64,000 nt of DNA, from assembly GCA_025435555.1 (NCBI GenBank), contig JAIWWG010000015.1, forward strand, positions 248,001 through 312,000, given 5' to 3'. This document shows, one piece after another, positions 34,535 to 45,814 of the stretch (its first letter is position 1; each line of letters opens with the position of its first letter). The position numbers and the translations under genes were made by a program. Origin of the DNA: Chytriomyces cf. hyalinus JEL632. Taxonomy: Eukaryota > Chytridiomycota > Chytridiomycetes > Chytridiales > Chytriomycetaceae. The notes beneath the pieces were generated by a model. It was not told the origin of the DNA, did no database searches, and worked only from the letters and a program-made list of their open reading frames with translations.

Positions 34535-35675
34535 ATGAGAGAGGCTCGGCGAAGAAAGCCCGTCATCCCGCGCAAGAACATGCACGCAATCTTGACGGTG
34601 GGTCGCCCATCGGTGGTGCCCGTTGTTGCGATGCCGAGCTTGGCGCTCGCTGCCTGGGCCGCGATCGTGTCGGGGCTGTACGCCTTGTACGGAGGAAAGG
34701 GGGGCTGGCTCAACGGGCTGCCCACTTCGCAGCTTCTGATCACACTGCTGGGAGTAGTGATGGGTGCGTTCCTTGTGATCTCTTAACTGGCTGTCTCTTA
34801 TGCAATCCATCATCTGCAGGTCTGCTTCTTGTTTTCCGCACAAACACCGCATATGATCGCTTCTACGAGGGCCGAAAGACGTGGGCATCAGTTCAGAGTA
34901 ACTTGCGCTCGCTGGCGAGACTGATCTGGGTCGGAACTCTTCGTGAGTTGAATTCAACTTCTGAAACAACCAAGTCACACATGCACAAATTTTCTGACAT
35001 CCCATTTTGTGTCTTGCAGCCAAGGATGAGGACCAAAAAGTCCAGCGTGCGGGTGCCATGCGTCTTCTAGTTGCATTCGCTGCCGCTACGAAGCACCATC
35101 TTCGTAACGAAGGCGGCAACGACTTTGACGACCTGGCTCCGTTCTTGGATCACATCCCGGCTTTTGCCCTGTCCAGCAGTGACAGCAACACTTCATTGGG
35201 CCGTGCCAATGCCGTTTCCAGAGCCTCATTCAAGAATGAAACTGAAGGCACTCTGCCCATCGACATTGTCTTTCATTTGCAGAAATACGTGACGTACATC
35301 AAAAACACGGGCCAAATCGACGCCAATGTCCAACTGGTTGCATCCAACCACGTTAACAGCTTGTCCGACTGCATCAGTATCTTTGAACGAATTAGAACGA
35401 CCCCAATCCCAGTTGCCTACGAATACCATCTCAAGCAAACACTTGTTGTGTACCTGCTCTCTCTGCCCTTCCAGATTGTTACGACTCTGCAATGGTACAC
35501 TATCCCAGCCACGTTGGTTGCTGCATTCACCATGTTTGGCATTGAAGCAATTGGAGGCGAGATTGAGAACCCGTTTGGATACGACGCAAATGACCTGCCA
35601 CAAGATGAGTTCGTGGACTCTATCCGTGACGAAGTGCTTGGAATGATGGGAGAGGCCAAGAGACCTGCAGCTTGA
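34535..35675 (+). CDS. Bestrophin-like (UPF0187/RFP-TM) anion channel
   Basis: The start is MREARRRKPVIPRKNMHAIL. The hydrophobic segments AMPSLALAAWAAIVSGLYAL and LLITLLGVVMG are followed, across an intron, by LLLVFRTNTAYDRFYEGRK, the conserved FRxNxxYxRxxEG motif of the bestrophin/YneE family. The rest includes TTPIPVAYEYHLKQTLVVYL (the pore-helix Pro region) and FGIEAIGGEIENPFGYDAND, another family signature. Such proteins form pentameric chloride-type channels in fungal and plant membranes. Introns occur after VVMG and VGTL. The length of about 345 aa is normal for the family. The kinase pseudogene lies just upstream. Confidence 0.87.
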
Positions 35676-36055
35676 ATATTGCTACTTTGCGCATCGCGTT
35701 CAAATTTATGTCCACTGTTTTGAATAAAAAAAGACATGTCAACATTCACGCAAGCACTGAGCATTCCCAGCTTCGTTTCAAGCGATAGCTGATCAAAGTC
35801 TCAACCGACGCTTTGGGCGCACTTCTTGTGGCAACAGTGCCTCACAAGAAACGACTTTTCAGCGGATGCAATTTCCTTTTAATGGTTGTCAAACACGAGA
35901 ATGAAAACACAACGATTGCGCCTGATCCAGAATGATCTATGAGTACTAAAAGTGAAGATGATGGAGTCGCGAATAACAGCGACCGCAACACGGATCCGAG
36001 TCCACCACAGCGACGATCGAAACTTGGGAAGGGAGAGAATTGGACTGAACGGTTA
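35676..36055. other. Intergenic region between convergent genes
   Basis: 380 bp between the stops of the channel gene (plus) and the carrier gene (minus). A polyadenylation-like AATAAA lies near 35722. No gene is seen. Confidence 0.4.
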
Positions 36056-37172
36056 CTAAGTAGCTTTCCTCGCCTGATACAGGCTCTTGATTTTCTCCAT
36101 AATCATGAATGTTAAGATGGTATGAGGTCCCAGCCGGGCAAAGGCTGGTGTCCAGCCCTTCATAAACGCCATTAGCCCTTCTTTTTTCGCAATCTGCTTT
36201 GCGCAGTCCCACGTTCCAGAGTACTCGCCACCCTTCTGGGCCATGATGCGACTCTTGATGACATCGATTGGCGCGCATACAGTCGTAGCTACAAATGCAC
36301 CCGCGACGGAAGCAAGGAAATGCGTTGTCAAGTTGTCTTTGAAATGTCCGCTTGCAAGCATTTCTGACTTGACTGTGTCATACGTCGCGATTTGACCGGC
36401 TGACAAACATATCGTGTTTAACAAAATTGTTTCACGCTCAAGAACAGAAAATGTTTACCAGTCATGGGAATTGCACGAATCACATTCGGACCGACGCCAG
36501 TGAACAGCGCCATGGGACCCTCTTGCCGAGCTGTTTGCACGAGGCCGTGGAAAGCAGTTTTGTAGCCGCGTTGCTCGGCAATGGGAAGCCGTCCATCGGC
36601 TTGCATACGCACATTGGTTAAATCGGCTGGAGTTCCGACTATCGAAAAACGAGGACGCGATCAGCTCCAGTTCATTGTTTTTTTTTTCTTTCTTTTTGAC
36701 TGGGCAATGAACCCTGACCAGCTGATAAGGCACACAAAGAGAGTCACATACCAATTCCACCCACAATTCCACCCACGGATGCAGCAGCGATTCTCCCTGC
36801 AAGCGGAGACTGTTCGTGGATCCAAGAGTTGGAAATGCGCTCCTTGCACTTCTCGTACACGCCGAATCGAGCCGTTGAGTACGAAAGCTGTCTCAGCATC
36901 GAGGCATCAAGACCCTTGTACAGCACCAGGATGCCCTCGGTTTTCACCGTTTGCGATAGAACAGTGACGAGACCTGCCTTGCCCGGCATTGTCTGCATGC
37001 GGACCTTGAGAGAGTCGAGAGGGCTGATACGGTGTTATTTAAGGATGTTGAGCCATGAGGCGGGGGGAGGCTGCGAGGGATGAACTTACTGAGTTGCGAT
37101 CGCAGCAAGGGCTGAGGAGAGACCGCCCATCCACCACTGCGGCTCGACTGGTTTCGCCTTTGGGCCGGACAT
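36056..37172 (-). CDS. DIC1: Mitochondrial carrier, dicarboxylate (DIC) type
   Basis: Four exons: 37172-37090, 37023-36752, 36638-36459 and 36399-36056. The three carrier repeats each show the Px[DE]xx[KR] signature: HPLDSLKVRMQ (across an intron), TPADLTNVRMQADGRLP and APIDVIKSRIMAQKGGEYSG. EGILVLYKGLDASMLRQLSY and EGLMAFMKGWTPAFARLGPH are the matching second helices. The NVRMQADGRLP and TVCAPIDVIKSRIM stretches resemble mitochondrial dicarboxylate carriers, which exchange malate or succinate for phosphate across the inner membrane. The protein, about 292 aa, is complete. Family assignment is firm; substrate is inferred. Confidence 0.88.
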
Positions 37173-37581
37173 GTCAAAATTGGATATGTGAAACGAATAA
37201 ATATTTATCCAACGAAAATTAATGAACAAGTTCGGTCAACGTGAAGCAAGCGTACCTATAATGATCTGACGGATGAAGCGACTGAGAGGGTCGAAGAAGT
37301 CCAGAGTGCTCTGATCATCTGATCCTCTGATCATACAGTCGTAGCTTGTGCCAACAAACGGGAGTCCGAAGTTCTGATCCGTGGCGGTTGAAGGTCCACA
37401 TGACAAGCAGCTGACGCAGGTGTTTTAGCAATGATGGGATCAAGCTGTCACTGTATTTCGCCGGTGCTGGATCGATTCTCGCGTGGTCCAAACAAAGCGT
37501 GTTTGGTCCGTTTGTCTTGGCACGGGCAATCAAAAATAGAGTGACTTGATACAACAATATTTTATATTCACACTGTGCTAC
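37173..37581. other. Intergenic region
   Basis: 409 bp between the carrier start and the stop of the Cys-rich protein, both minus-strand. An A/T-rich element (AATAAATATTTAT, 37197-37208) lies about 25-35 bp upstream of the carrier start. A non-ATG open frame here has no recognisable product. Confidence 0.4.
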
Positions 37582-38768
37582 TTACACAAACAGAAACATA
37601 CAAAACCACAACACCACATAAGCAACCTTCCAACCCTGAAACGACGCGTCAGAAACAAAGTGGGGGAACACCAAGTTAGAGGCCGGCGTCTGCACAATTG
37701 TTGACTGCGCCGCACTGGTGGAAGTCGAAGGCGCCGCCACCGTCCAGCTGTCGGCTGTGAACGTGGCTTCAGCTTCAACAACTGTCCCTGTCACCAGCTC
37801 CGCTGACGCCATCATCGTGTCTGCGACCAACTCCGTCGCTGTTTCCATCGGAAACTCTCTTCGCACTTTTTTGGTCGTGACTTCGAATGGAGCCCCATTC
37901 AGCGTGAATCCTTCGCTCGTGTCCATTGTACCGCCCGTCAGCACTCCACAGCCAAGCGTGTCACCTTTGGCTGAGCACGGATCTCCGTCGATCTACGAAT
38001 AGTCAGAACAGCATTGTGGATAAAACGGCGACTAACCCTGCCAGCAACACATGTTCTCATGCAAAACATAAAGTCCCCGCCAATCTCGACATAGTCCTTG
38101 AACCCAGGATTCTTTTCCTCAAACACGCCTGAATATGGTTCTTTTCCACTGGATGAGATTCAGCAAGATTAGGCACATTAGATCACGTCAAAAGTTTACA
38201 AAATCGCTCATACCAGTTCCGATATGGAACACTATCGTACTGTCCCGCATTATCTCCCACGCAAGACATTCGGAGCACATCGCAGTTGAGGCTTCCAGTA
38301 ATTTGGTGGTACAGCTTACCATTCAATGCCTGGTTGGTCCTAACGTGAGCGCCGGTCACTGCACCCACCGGCATTGGCAACGCGCCGGGTGCAAGGGCAC
38401 CCACACAGAATGAGCGTACATGTCCTTCGGCATCGACAAAGGAGGGATTGATTCCCTTGTTCCAGAAATTGTCAATCTTTGGATCTAGTTTAGCACGCGT
38501 TTTCTTTTTGTTTGCCTTGTTTTTCTTTTGTTACCAAGTACGGATCATCGGGATTTGGAAGGTTGATGCAGTAGTTCTGTGAATTTCACAGCGACATCAG
38601 CAAAACGCGAAAATAACTGCATTCACGAAAGCTTACGTTTGGATCTTGGATGTACACTTGTTCGCCGGATATCGGGTAAGGACCGTGAGGCGCGTTTGGG
38701 TCTGGCGCTTCACCGCGGTCCCAATTATTTCCGCTGCAAACTGGATCCATAGTTATCTTTTTTCCCAT
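37582..38768 (-). CDS. Cys-rich cell-surface protein with a C-terminal hydrophobic tail
   Basis: Exons encode DPVCSGNNWDRGEAPDPNAP, NYCINLPNPDDPYL, SFCVGALAPGALPMPVGAV, NCDVLRMSCVGDNAGQYDSV, then (across an intron) CGKEPYSGVFEEKN, FMFCMRTCVAG and IDGDPCSAKGDTLGCGVL. The pattern of paired cysteines with YCINLP resembles extracellular glycoproteins of the fungal MAC1-like group (macrophage-activating glycoprotein relatives). A Ser/Thr/Ala-rich stalk follows, and the protein ends in the hydrophobic stretch VAYVVLWFCMFLFV, as expected for a GPI-anchor signal. However, the first ATG (MGKKITMDPVC, 38768) gives no signal peptide, so an upstream exon is probably missing. Outer-surface location is inferred from composition. 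Confidence 0.55.
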
Positions 38769-39082
38769 TCACTTGTTTGCTAATCTGTGTTGAATGTTTG
38801 TGCGTTGGGCCGGGCGGGCCTTTAAAATCTTCCCGCCAGATTTTTTTGCATGAAACCAGCTTGATCATGTCGAAAAGGCCTTCCTGCAACTGCTGATTGC
38901 GCGTAAACCATTGACATGTCAACAGCATTTGCTATTTTTATTGCCTGTGCAGGTCAGCAGCACAAATGAAGCAAAACATCATTTTACACTGTTAAGAAAG
39001 ATATGTTCGAAAAAAAAGAAAACAATATGGTGGAAAAAAAGACAAAAGGGGCCAATGAAGTCACTCTTTCAAATGCCAAACA
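38769..39082. other. Intergenic region, may hide a 5' exon
   Basis: 314 bp between the Cys-rich gene and the stop of the P5 ATPase, both on the minus strand. A short signal-peptide exon for the Cys-rich gene could lie here, but I found no convincing one. Confidence 0.35.
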
Positions 39083-42000
39083 TCACGGCTTGTACAGCAA
39101 ACGCGTCTGTGGCCACTGTCTCTTTGCAATCGCTCTCCCAAACGTCAATACCACACCCCACTGGAATGCAATCAGCACAACCAAATTACCCATCGCGAGA
39201 CCCCAAAGCCTCAATCGGAACTGCATCGGTAAAATGTTGTGTCCAGAGAACGTGTAATACTCGGTCGGCTGACCCCAGAAGTTGATTGCATACTTTGTTC
39301 CGGTGGCTTGGTTCAGCCGAGTGATGGCTGCAGAAGTACCGCAGTTGATGTGGAAGGCACATGTGAGCGCGTTGGGGTCGCTCAAAGTCAGGACTGACAG
39401 CAGCACCAAGATTGAACCATAAATCGCCATAAAAGTAACGTTCTTGAAGAATCCAGATCGGTACACACGTCCAATTCCAAACACTGCAGCTGCATGCACA
39501 ATCTGAAAGACAATCAGGATTCCAGTCACAGCACCTTCAAAGTTGTCGGCCAGTTCCCACCAACGTCGGATGTCGTAGTATGCACCGTCAAATTCCTGGC
39601 ATGAGAACCAGTTTCCGTTTGTAGTTCGTTCTCCATAGAGCATAACGACTGCCACAATTCCGAAGATACAATTGATGAAAATCATTCCCACAACAGAAAT
39701 GACAGTTTCTGGGCCCAGCAAACGCGCAGTTGGTCTTGTACGTGCAAGTCGCTTGGCAGGCACTGCCTGAGTAAGTGCCCATGAAAGTGGAACAGTCGAA
39801 CCGTCAATCAAGATCCACATTGCTTGCGACATGTTGACAGTGAAGTAGTACTGAATGAGTCCAAGGAAGGCCAGGATTTCCCCATACATGATGAGATATT
39901 TGTAAGAAGCAAACGAAATGTCCAACGCGCATCGAGCTTCGCGAAGAAGTTCCACGCATGAGAAGATTGAACGATCTCGGGATGAGAAGTGGGCTACGAC
40001 AGATGATTCGGCTTCAGACAAGGCAATTCCAGAGTGAGCTGCTTTCAAGGCACCGGCGTCATTTCCACCGTCTCCACACATGGCAGTAATCGCTTTTTCC
40101 ATGTGCAAACGAACGCACATGACCTTATCATCAGGGGACATTCTGGCGAAAACGCGAGTGTCTGAAAAACAAACTCATGTGAGTCATTGATTGTGGCTGA
40201 TGGCAAAACGTTTAAAGGCTTACCAAAAAGAAGATTTCGCATACTGCCGGCCGTAAGCAGTGCATTGAAAGCTTTTCCAGTGACCGCCAACTCAGTTGGT
40301 CGATAATTACCCAATCTCGCCGCCGCCAACAACGACGAAAGAGAACTCTGAGAAATAACACTTCCATCTTCCGTATTCGTCCAAATAACTTTCGCAGAAT
40401 CTTTCGGATCCACATCGCCCTTAAACACTAGCACTTCGCCAAACTCGTTAGATCGAATCATGCCACATCGCTTTGCCACAAAGACTCCAGTGTCCATGTT
40501 GTCTCCAGTAATCATGACAACACGACATCCTCCGTCACGCAGTTCTTCCAGAGCATCCGCAGTGTCGTGCTTCAGTTCGTTTCGAAACAGGCAGAGACCA
40601 ATGAAATTGATTCCGCCCTTTTCAAGAGTAGAACGGGCCAAACTTGCTGCCTCCGAGACGGAAATGGTGGATGGGATTTCTTTTCGGGCAAAGGCAAGGA
40701 CGTAACATCCTTCAGAGGCATGGAATCGGGCGTTATTCTCCGCGTCTCCGGGCAAACTCGATGGTTCACAAATGTCCCGGATTTTTTCGAAAGAGCCTGT
40801 CATGAATGTTATCATGTCAATAACGCACAGATCCTTTACCAATGAGAAAAAAGGACCACAGCTGACCTTTCAAGTAGGCGTACATTTTCCCATCAGACGG
40901 ATCCCTCATCAAAACAGTCATGTAAGCATTGCTATGAACGAATTCAAATCGCTTCAGAATCTGCAGATCAGGATCGCCATTGACTGTTGGGTAAACGACT
41001 GTCGTGTCGGGAACACCAAGATCGGTTCCTTCGCCAGGTCTACCCAAGCGAGCCTCAGTTGTACGGAACATTTCCACGTCAACAAAGTTTCCAACGGGAC
41101 TGTCGCCGACCATAGTCACGGAGTGGCACGCAAGCATTGCGTATCGAATTGGAGTTGGAAAACTACCAAAGTCATTGAGGACTGCACCAAACTTTGGGCC
41201 ACCTGCTGAAATGAGAGAGTGCTGGATTCCCAAGAAGTTGAGACCTTCCTTCGTTAAAGTTCCTGAGTGGACGAAAGAACACGTCAATCAAATGTACAGT
41301 TGAAATGCTTAAAACGTTTGAAAAGTCAAACCTGTCTTATCGAAGCAGTAGACTTTGACTTTTCCACTGAGAGTGATTCTATCCAAGTCGACACACAGAA
41401 TTCCCTTTTTCGCCAGACGCTCACTTGCAACACTTTGACCAATAACCAGAACCGCCGGGAGCAGCGGGCTCAGCACTTGAGAAATAGTAAACATTCCGTA
41501 GAACCACGCGTCAGCACCGGTTGTACCCAACAGAATAATTGAGAGGACAAGCATCACGATTCCCCACAAAATGAGCATGAAAAAGACAACTTTCAAGTGC
41601 TCCTGGAAGACAAAGGAGACTTTGCTTGGAAAAAGAATATCTTTCACCAGACGTCCTTTTGATGTCACGGCTCCAGTCGCAGTCACAATGGCCAACACTG
41701 GTTTGCCCTTTTGCGCTGGCTGCGTTTCCAACACAAAGCATCCAGCATACAGCGAGTTTGATTTTGTCGAGTCATCTCTTCGGTACGTGAGACTTGGGTC
41801 ATTCTTTACGGGGAACTTGACAACGGGGAGCGCTTCTCCGGTTAAACTTGATTCATCGCACACTGCTCCACCATCCACCAACACGGCATCCACTGGTAAG
41901 ACATGCGTGCTTGCCACTACTTCAATCACGTCTCCCGGAACCAAATCTTCTGTCGAAACAAGGACCCAACTTCCATTTCTCAAAACCCGCACTCCACTTC

Positions 42001-43719
42001 CACTAAAGTTGGCCATGCTCAAGACGCGTCGTTGGGACTGAAGAAAAACTCTGACCTTCGACAAACCGGAACTCACAATCACAAACGTGAGAACCAGTCC
42101 CATGTAGTAATACGCATAGTAGTACCACGTCCACAAGGACATCATTTGGTAAATGTAAAAGATTCCAGAAAACTCCTTGACAAGCGCCGTGTAGAACGTA
42201 TCGGCAGGGAAAGCAATCACATTAGGTCCAACGAGCTCAGTTCTGTCATGCGCTTCACTTGAGCCAAGTCCGCGCACCTGTTGATGCAAGTCGGCAAAAG
42301 TAGGCCCCACCGAGAAGGTAAACGGCTGGAATCGACCCGCACGATCGTCGTACACGTATCGTACGCATTCGAACTCGATGTATCTGCGACCGTTGGAAGT
42401 AACTTTGACAGGAATCATGGAGACAGAGTGCTCAGCTCTAAAGAAGCGTCTCATACGAGCTTCAAATGAGCGAACAAATTCCGCAATGGCGCCCATGTTT
42501 GCAATGGCGACGCTGTCAACCACTTTTTTTTCAATTTGCACCAGAGTGGCTTCACTGATGGGGACGCGGCGTCCAAAATAACTTTCACTGCGTTCTTGAA
42601 CAGCTTTAAGACCGAGGAACCAAACTAGCACAAAGTGCCATGACACGATAAAGACTGTTGACAAGAGCTCGTGGTCGTTGAAGAGCAAGTCAGAGTCCCG
42701 TCGAAAATTGAAGCGAGAAAAGGCAGAATAGTAGTCCAGAACCAGAATTGCGAGTAAAATCATCCAAATAAATGAAGTGATAATGACGGTCATGTTGGCG
42801 ATCACGCCAATAGGGTCCGTCCGGTATCCAGTGAAACGAAGTCCATCCATGTCTACATTCGAGGTCGAGGAAGATGAGCCGATATCCTGAAGCTCCACAT
42901 CCCTTTCAAACGGGTTTTTCGATGTTGGCGTGGATGTGGGGCTGTACTCTTGAATTCTGATAAAGTCTTTCTCAGCGACATTTCGTTCTCTCGATATCTT
43001 GATGAGGAAGTAGATGAACAGGATCAGCACTTCGATGGACATGATACAGTAGGTGGCTAAGAATTCGGGAGCCAGTGGATTTTTAGTTCTTGTTTGTGGG
43101 ACAGCGTTACACGTGTTGAAAACAACGTTGCCATCGGAGACTTTGAAGTTTGCAGTTGCCTGACAAGCTTTCCAGACTGGCAAGTTTGGTTTATCGTACA
43201 AAACGCTTGGCGGGTCCGTGTAGTTTACGTTGATGGGCAGGATGTTGGTGTCCTGTGAAAGATCAGTCGGTTGAACAACAGGGCAGGGTTCGACTTCCTT
43301 GAAAACTCACAGCAGCAGTCGAACATGGCAGCCAAGTACCTGTGCTAGCAGAAGCGTCCGCCAGCACAAAGCCGGTCTTAGCGCAAACGCAGACAGGCTC
43401 CACAGACGCGGGGCATTGAGAGCGGCACGACCCATCCACGCAGACTGTCAGTCCGGTTGTGACACAGGCCGCAATGGTGGCGCCGAGAAGCGCTTTCGGA
43501 CACTGTGCCACGCTGCGTGCGCAAACAATTGGGCAAGTGGCGTCCATCTTGACAGGGACCCCACACTGGGCGTTGGCTGTGTTGTTTCAAGAGGTTGAGG
43601 GGTCAGTTGTGCCTTGCGCCGAGGCCCACAGCGACGCAGAAAGACTCACGCGTGTGCAGGAAGGCCCTGCCCTCGACCATCCCAAGCACAGCTGCGAGTG
43701 CTACAATGGCGGCATGCAT
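39083..43719 (-). CDS. P5-type (P5B-like) transporting ATPase with signal peptide and Cys-rich ectodomain
   Basis: The N-terminus MHAAIVALAAVLGMVEG is a signal peptide. A Cys-rich extracellular segment follows (CPIVCARSVAQCPKALLG, GLTVCVDGSCRSQCPASV, PVCVCAKTGF), then the P-type ATPase core: actuator motif DESSLTGEALPVVKFP, M4 SPLLPAVLVIGQSVASERL, phosphorylation site CFDKTG joined by splicing to TLTKEGLNFLG, ATP-binding region, VVMITGDNMDTGVFVAKRCG, VFARMSPDDKVMCVRLH, and CGDGGNDAGALKAAHSGIAL. The last two are typical of P5 ATPases, such as the P5B polyamine exporters of lysosome/vacuole membranes. M4 reads PLLP instead of the usual PPxLP. Introns fall in the N-terminal part and after DKTG, YLKG and LLFG. 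All catalytic Asp residues are present. Confidence 0.88.
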
Positions 43720-44079
43720 ATGTCAAAGAGTGTTTATTTATCGCTTAATTAAAATATGGCGATGGAATTTACCATTGTTCAACACCAACCACGTACTTTG
43801 CGAGTCCGCTTCTATTTATAACAGTGCCTTTGCGTGTTCTGGCATCCAGAACTATCGACTGTGCTTGCGCGTACGTGTCCTTTTGTCTATTTATACTTCT
43901 GGGCGCAGTTCTGGACGGCGCATTTGAGACACATTATGTGTCTGCACAGGCACCTCTTTCGTGTGATTTTAAACTTCGCTTTTACGGGAGTTTGCAATAT
44001 TTAAGCACTCTGCCGACGACGTATTTCGTGATTGGCTGACAGCGACTGCTTTGCTCCTGATTGGACAACGTTTTGAACA
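43720..44079. promoter_or_regulatory. Divergent promoter region, P5 ATPase and TM-SH3 gene
   Basis: 360 bp between opposite start codons. TTTATTTA at 43733-43740 lies about 15-20 bp upstream of the ATPase start. No other gene is visible. Confidence 0.4.
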
Positions 44080-45479
44080 ATGACCAGCACCGCCAATCAA
44101 GCAGCGCATTTGGATCGACACGCAAACATATCTGCAACACACCAAATTATCATCCTGGAAATACGGCCAAATCCCATAATGCCTGTTCTGGACATTCAAA
44201 ACGCGCTTTCACGACGTGATACGAAGTTTTCTAACCAACCCAACACTGGCGGTAACGGCTCAAGCCCCAACCTGATTTCTTCCTTGATACCCTCCAATAT
44301 CCCGATCCCTGTCATGGTCGGTGCTGCCGTTGGAGCGTGCGTAGTCGCAATTGTGGGTGCAATCGTTTACCGGAATCGAGTCCGCTCGTTTTACGACAAG
44401 GGACTCGCAGCAACGACAGCAACGAACCCACTCTCTCTCGCCAAGAATATGCGGCGCAAACAAGACAACCAAAGCACTGACCAAATAGCTCAAATTGGAA
44501 TCAATCTTAACCGTCAGCAAAACTCGAGCATTGTGAGCAATGATGACTGTCCAACACCGAGAAACAAACCCAAATTATTGAGCATGATGAAGCAACTTCC
44601 ATTTAACAAGAAGCAGTCTGTTATGGACTCTGGACCTATGAAGGCAGTGGTGATTCCCCGACGAAAAGAAAGCATTAGCACGGATGGACCCTTGAACCTG
44701 GACAATATCAAGCGACACCCCTCTAACGGCGGAAACTTGTCGAAAGTAGCCCACAGAAAATCTAGCCCGCTTACTCCGCATGATACGCCTTCTGATACCG
44801 TCAATAAGGTTCTTGAATCCATGGGAAATTCATTGTCCAAAGCGAGCGACTCTGCCAGCTCATCGTTGAGCAGTGTATCAACTATCGAGAGTGATACTGA
44901 AGTGGAGCACCGATTCGAAGTGATTGAGCCGTGGATGCCACAGCGGTATGATGAACTGGAGCTCTTGGTTGGGGACACAGTTATTGTTTACCAAATGTTT
45001 GAAGGTAGTCTCATTCACACTTAACATGCTACCGTGACAGATACTAATATAGTTCAAACCATTTTTCACCAATCATGACGCAATGGGAATAAGACGGCTG
45101 GTGTGACGGAAAACTCGAAGGATCAGACGAGTCAGGCGCATTTCCAGCCGCGTGCCTACAGATGGATGACTGGTCCGTGCATGCCGAGCCGTCCATTGCA
45201 CCGTCTCCGACGGATGCAAACGAAATGGATCTCGGTGGCTCTGAAAACTCGATACCCGATGTTGACGTTGAACAAGCTTCTCGGCACAGCAATTACAGCT
45301 CACGAAGTGGTACCTCAATGAATAGAGAATTCACGCGGGATAGCTCGAGCAGCGGTACCTCGACAAATGCCGTCGCTAACGTCTCTGTCACTTCTGTTTC
45401 ACGGTCGGATCCAGCAAAACATCGCTTTTCTGGGCTGCTGAGAAATATTGACAAGTTTATCGAAGAGCCAGATGCGTAG
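44080..45479 (+). CDS. Single-pass membrane protein with an SH3 domain (Fus1-like architecture)
   Basis: A short polar N-terminus with Ser/Asn-rich sequence precedes one membrane segment (IPVMVGAAVGACVVAIVGAI) with a basic stop-transfer (YRNRVRSFYDKG). A long Ser-rich cytoplasmic linker leads to an SH3 domain formed across an intron: FEVIEPWMPQRYDELELLVG-DTVIVYQMFE joined to DGWCDGKLEGSDESGAFPAA-CLQM. The ALYDY-like start, DELEL, GWCDG and AFPAACL match the SH3 consensus. A polar tail ends at EEPDA. The order TM-linker-SH3 is like yeast Fus1, which acts in cell fusion, but sequence similarity beyond the SH3 is not evident, so the function is unknown. Confidence 0.72.
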
Positions 45480-45814
45480 CAACCTCAGTAACAATGCGGT
45501 GTACTCGCAAATGGCTCGAAATTCACTCTTTACTTTCAAACTCTTTTCTTTGAAATATAAATCATGACTTGAACGCAATGAACGCAATGAACGCGTGTTG
45601 ATTCTCGCTAGGATGAAACCAGACTTTCAGTCTCGTAAGCTCCTGTCACGAGCACTTGTCAATCTGGCTGCAATTTTCGAATCTGTCAACAAAACAAATT
45701 TTCAACTCCGACCTTATACGAGTCTTTCCTCCAGCCATCTGACCTGAACGCCCAGCAGAAACATACAGCAGGACGCCAAATCAGATTTTATTTATCCACA
45801 GCAAGTGATCGCAC
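45480..45814. other. Intergenic region upstream of the RBR ligase
   Basis: 335 bp with no gene. TTTTATTTAT at 45786-45795 lies about 20 bp upstream of the RBR start codon. Confidence 0.4.
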
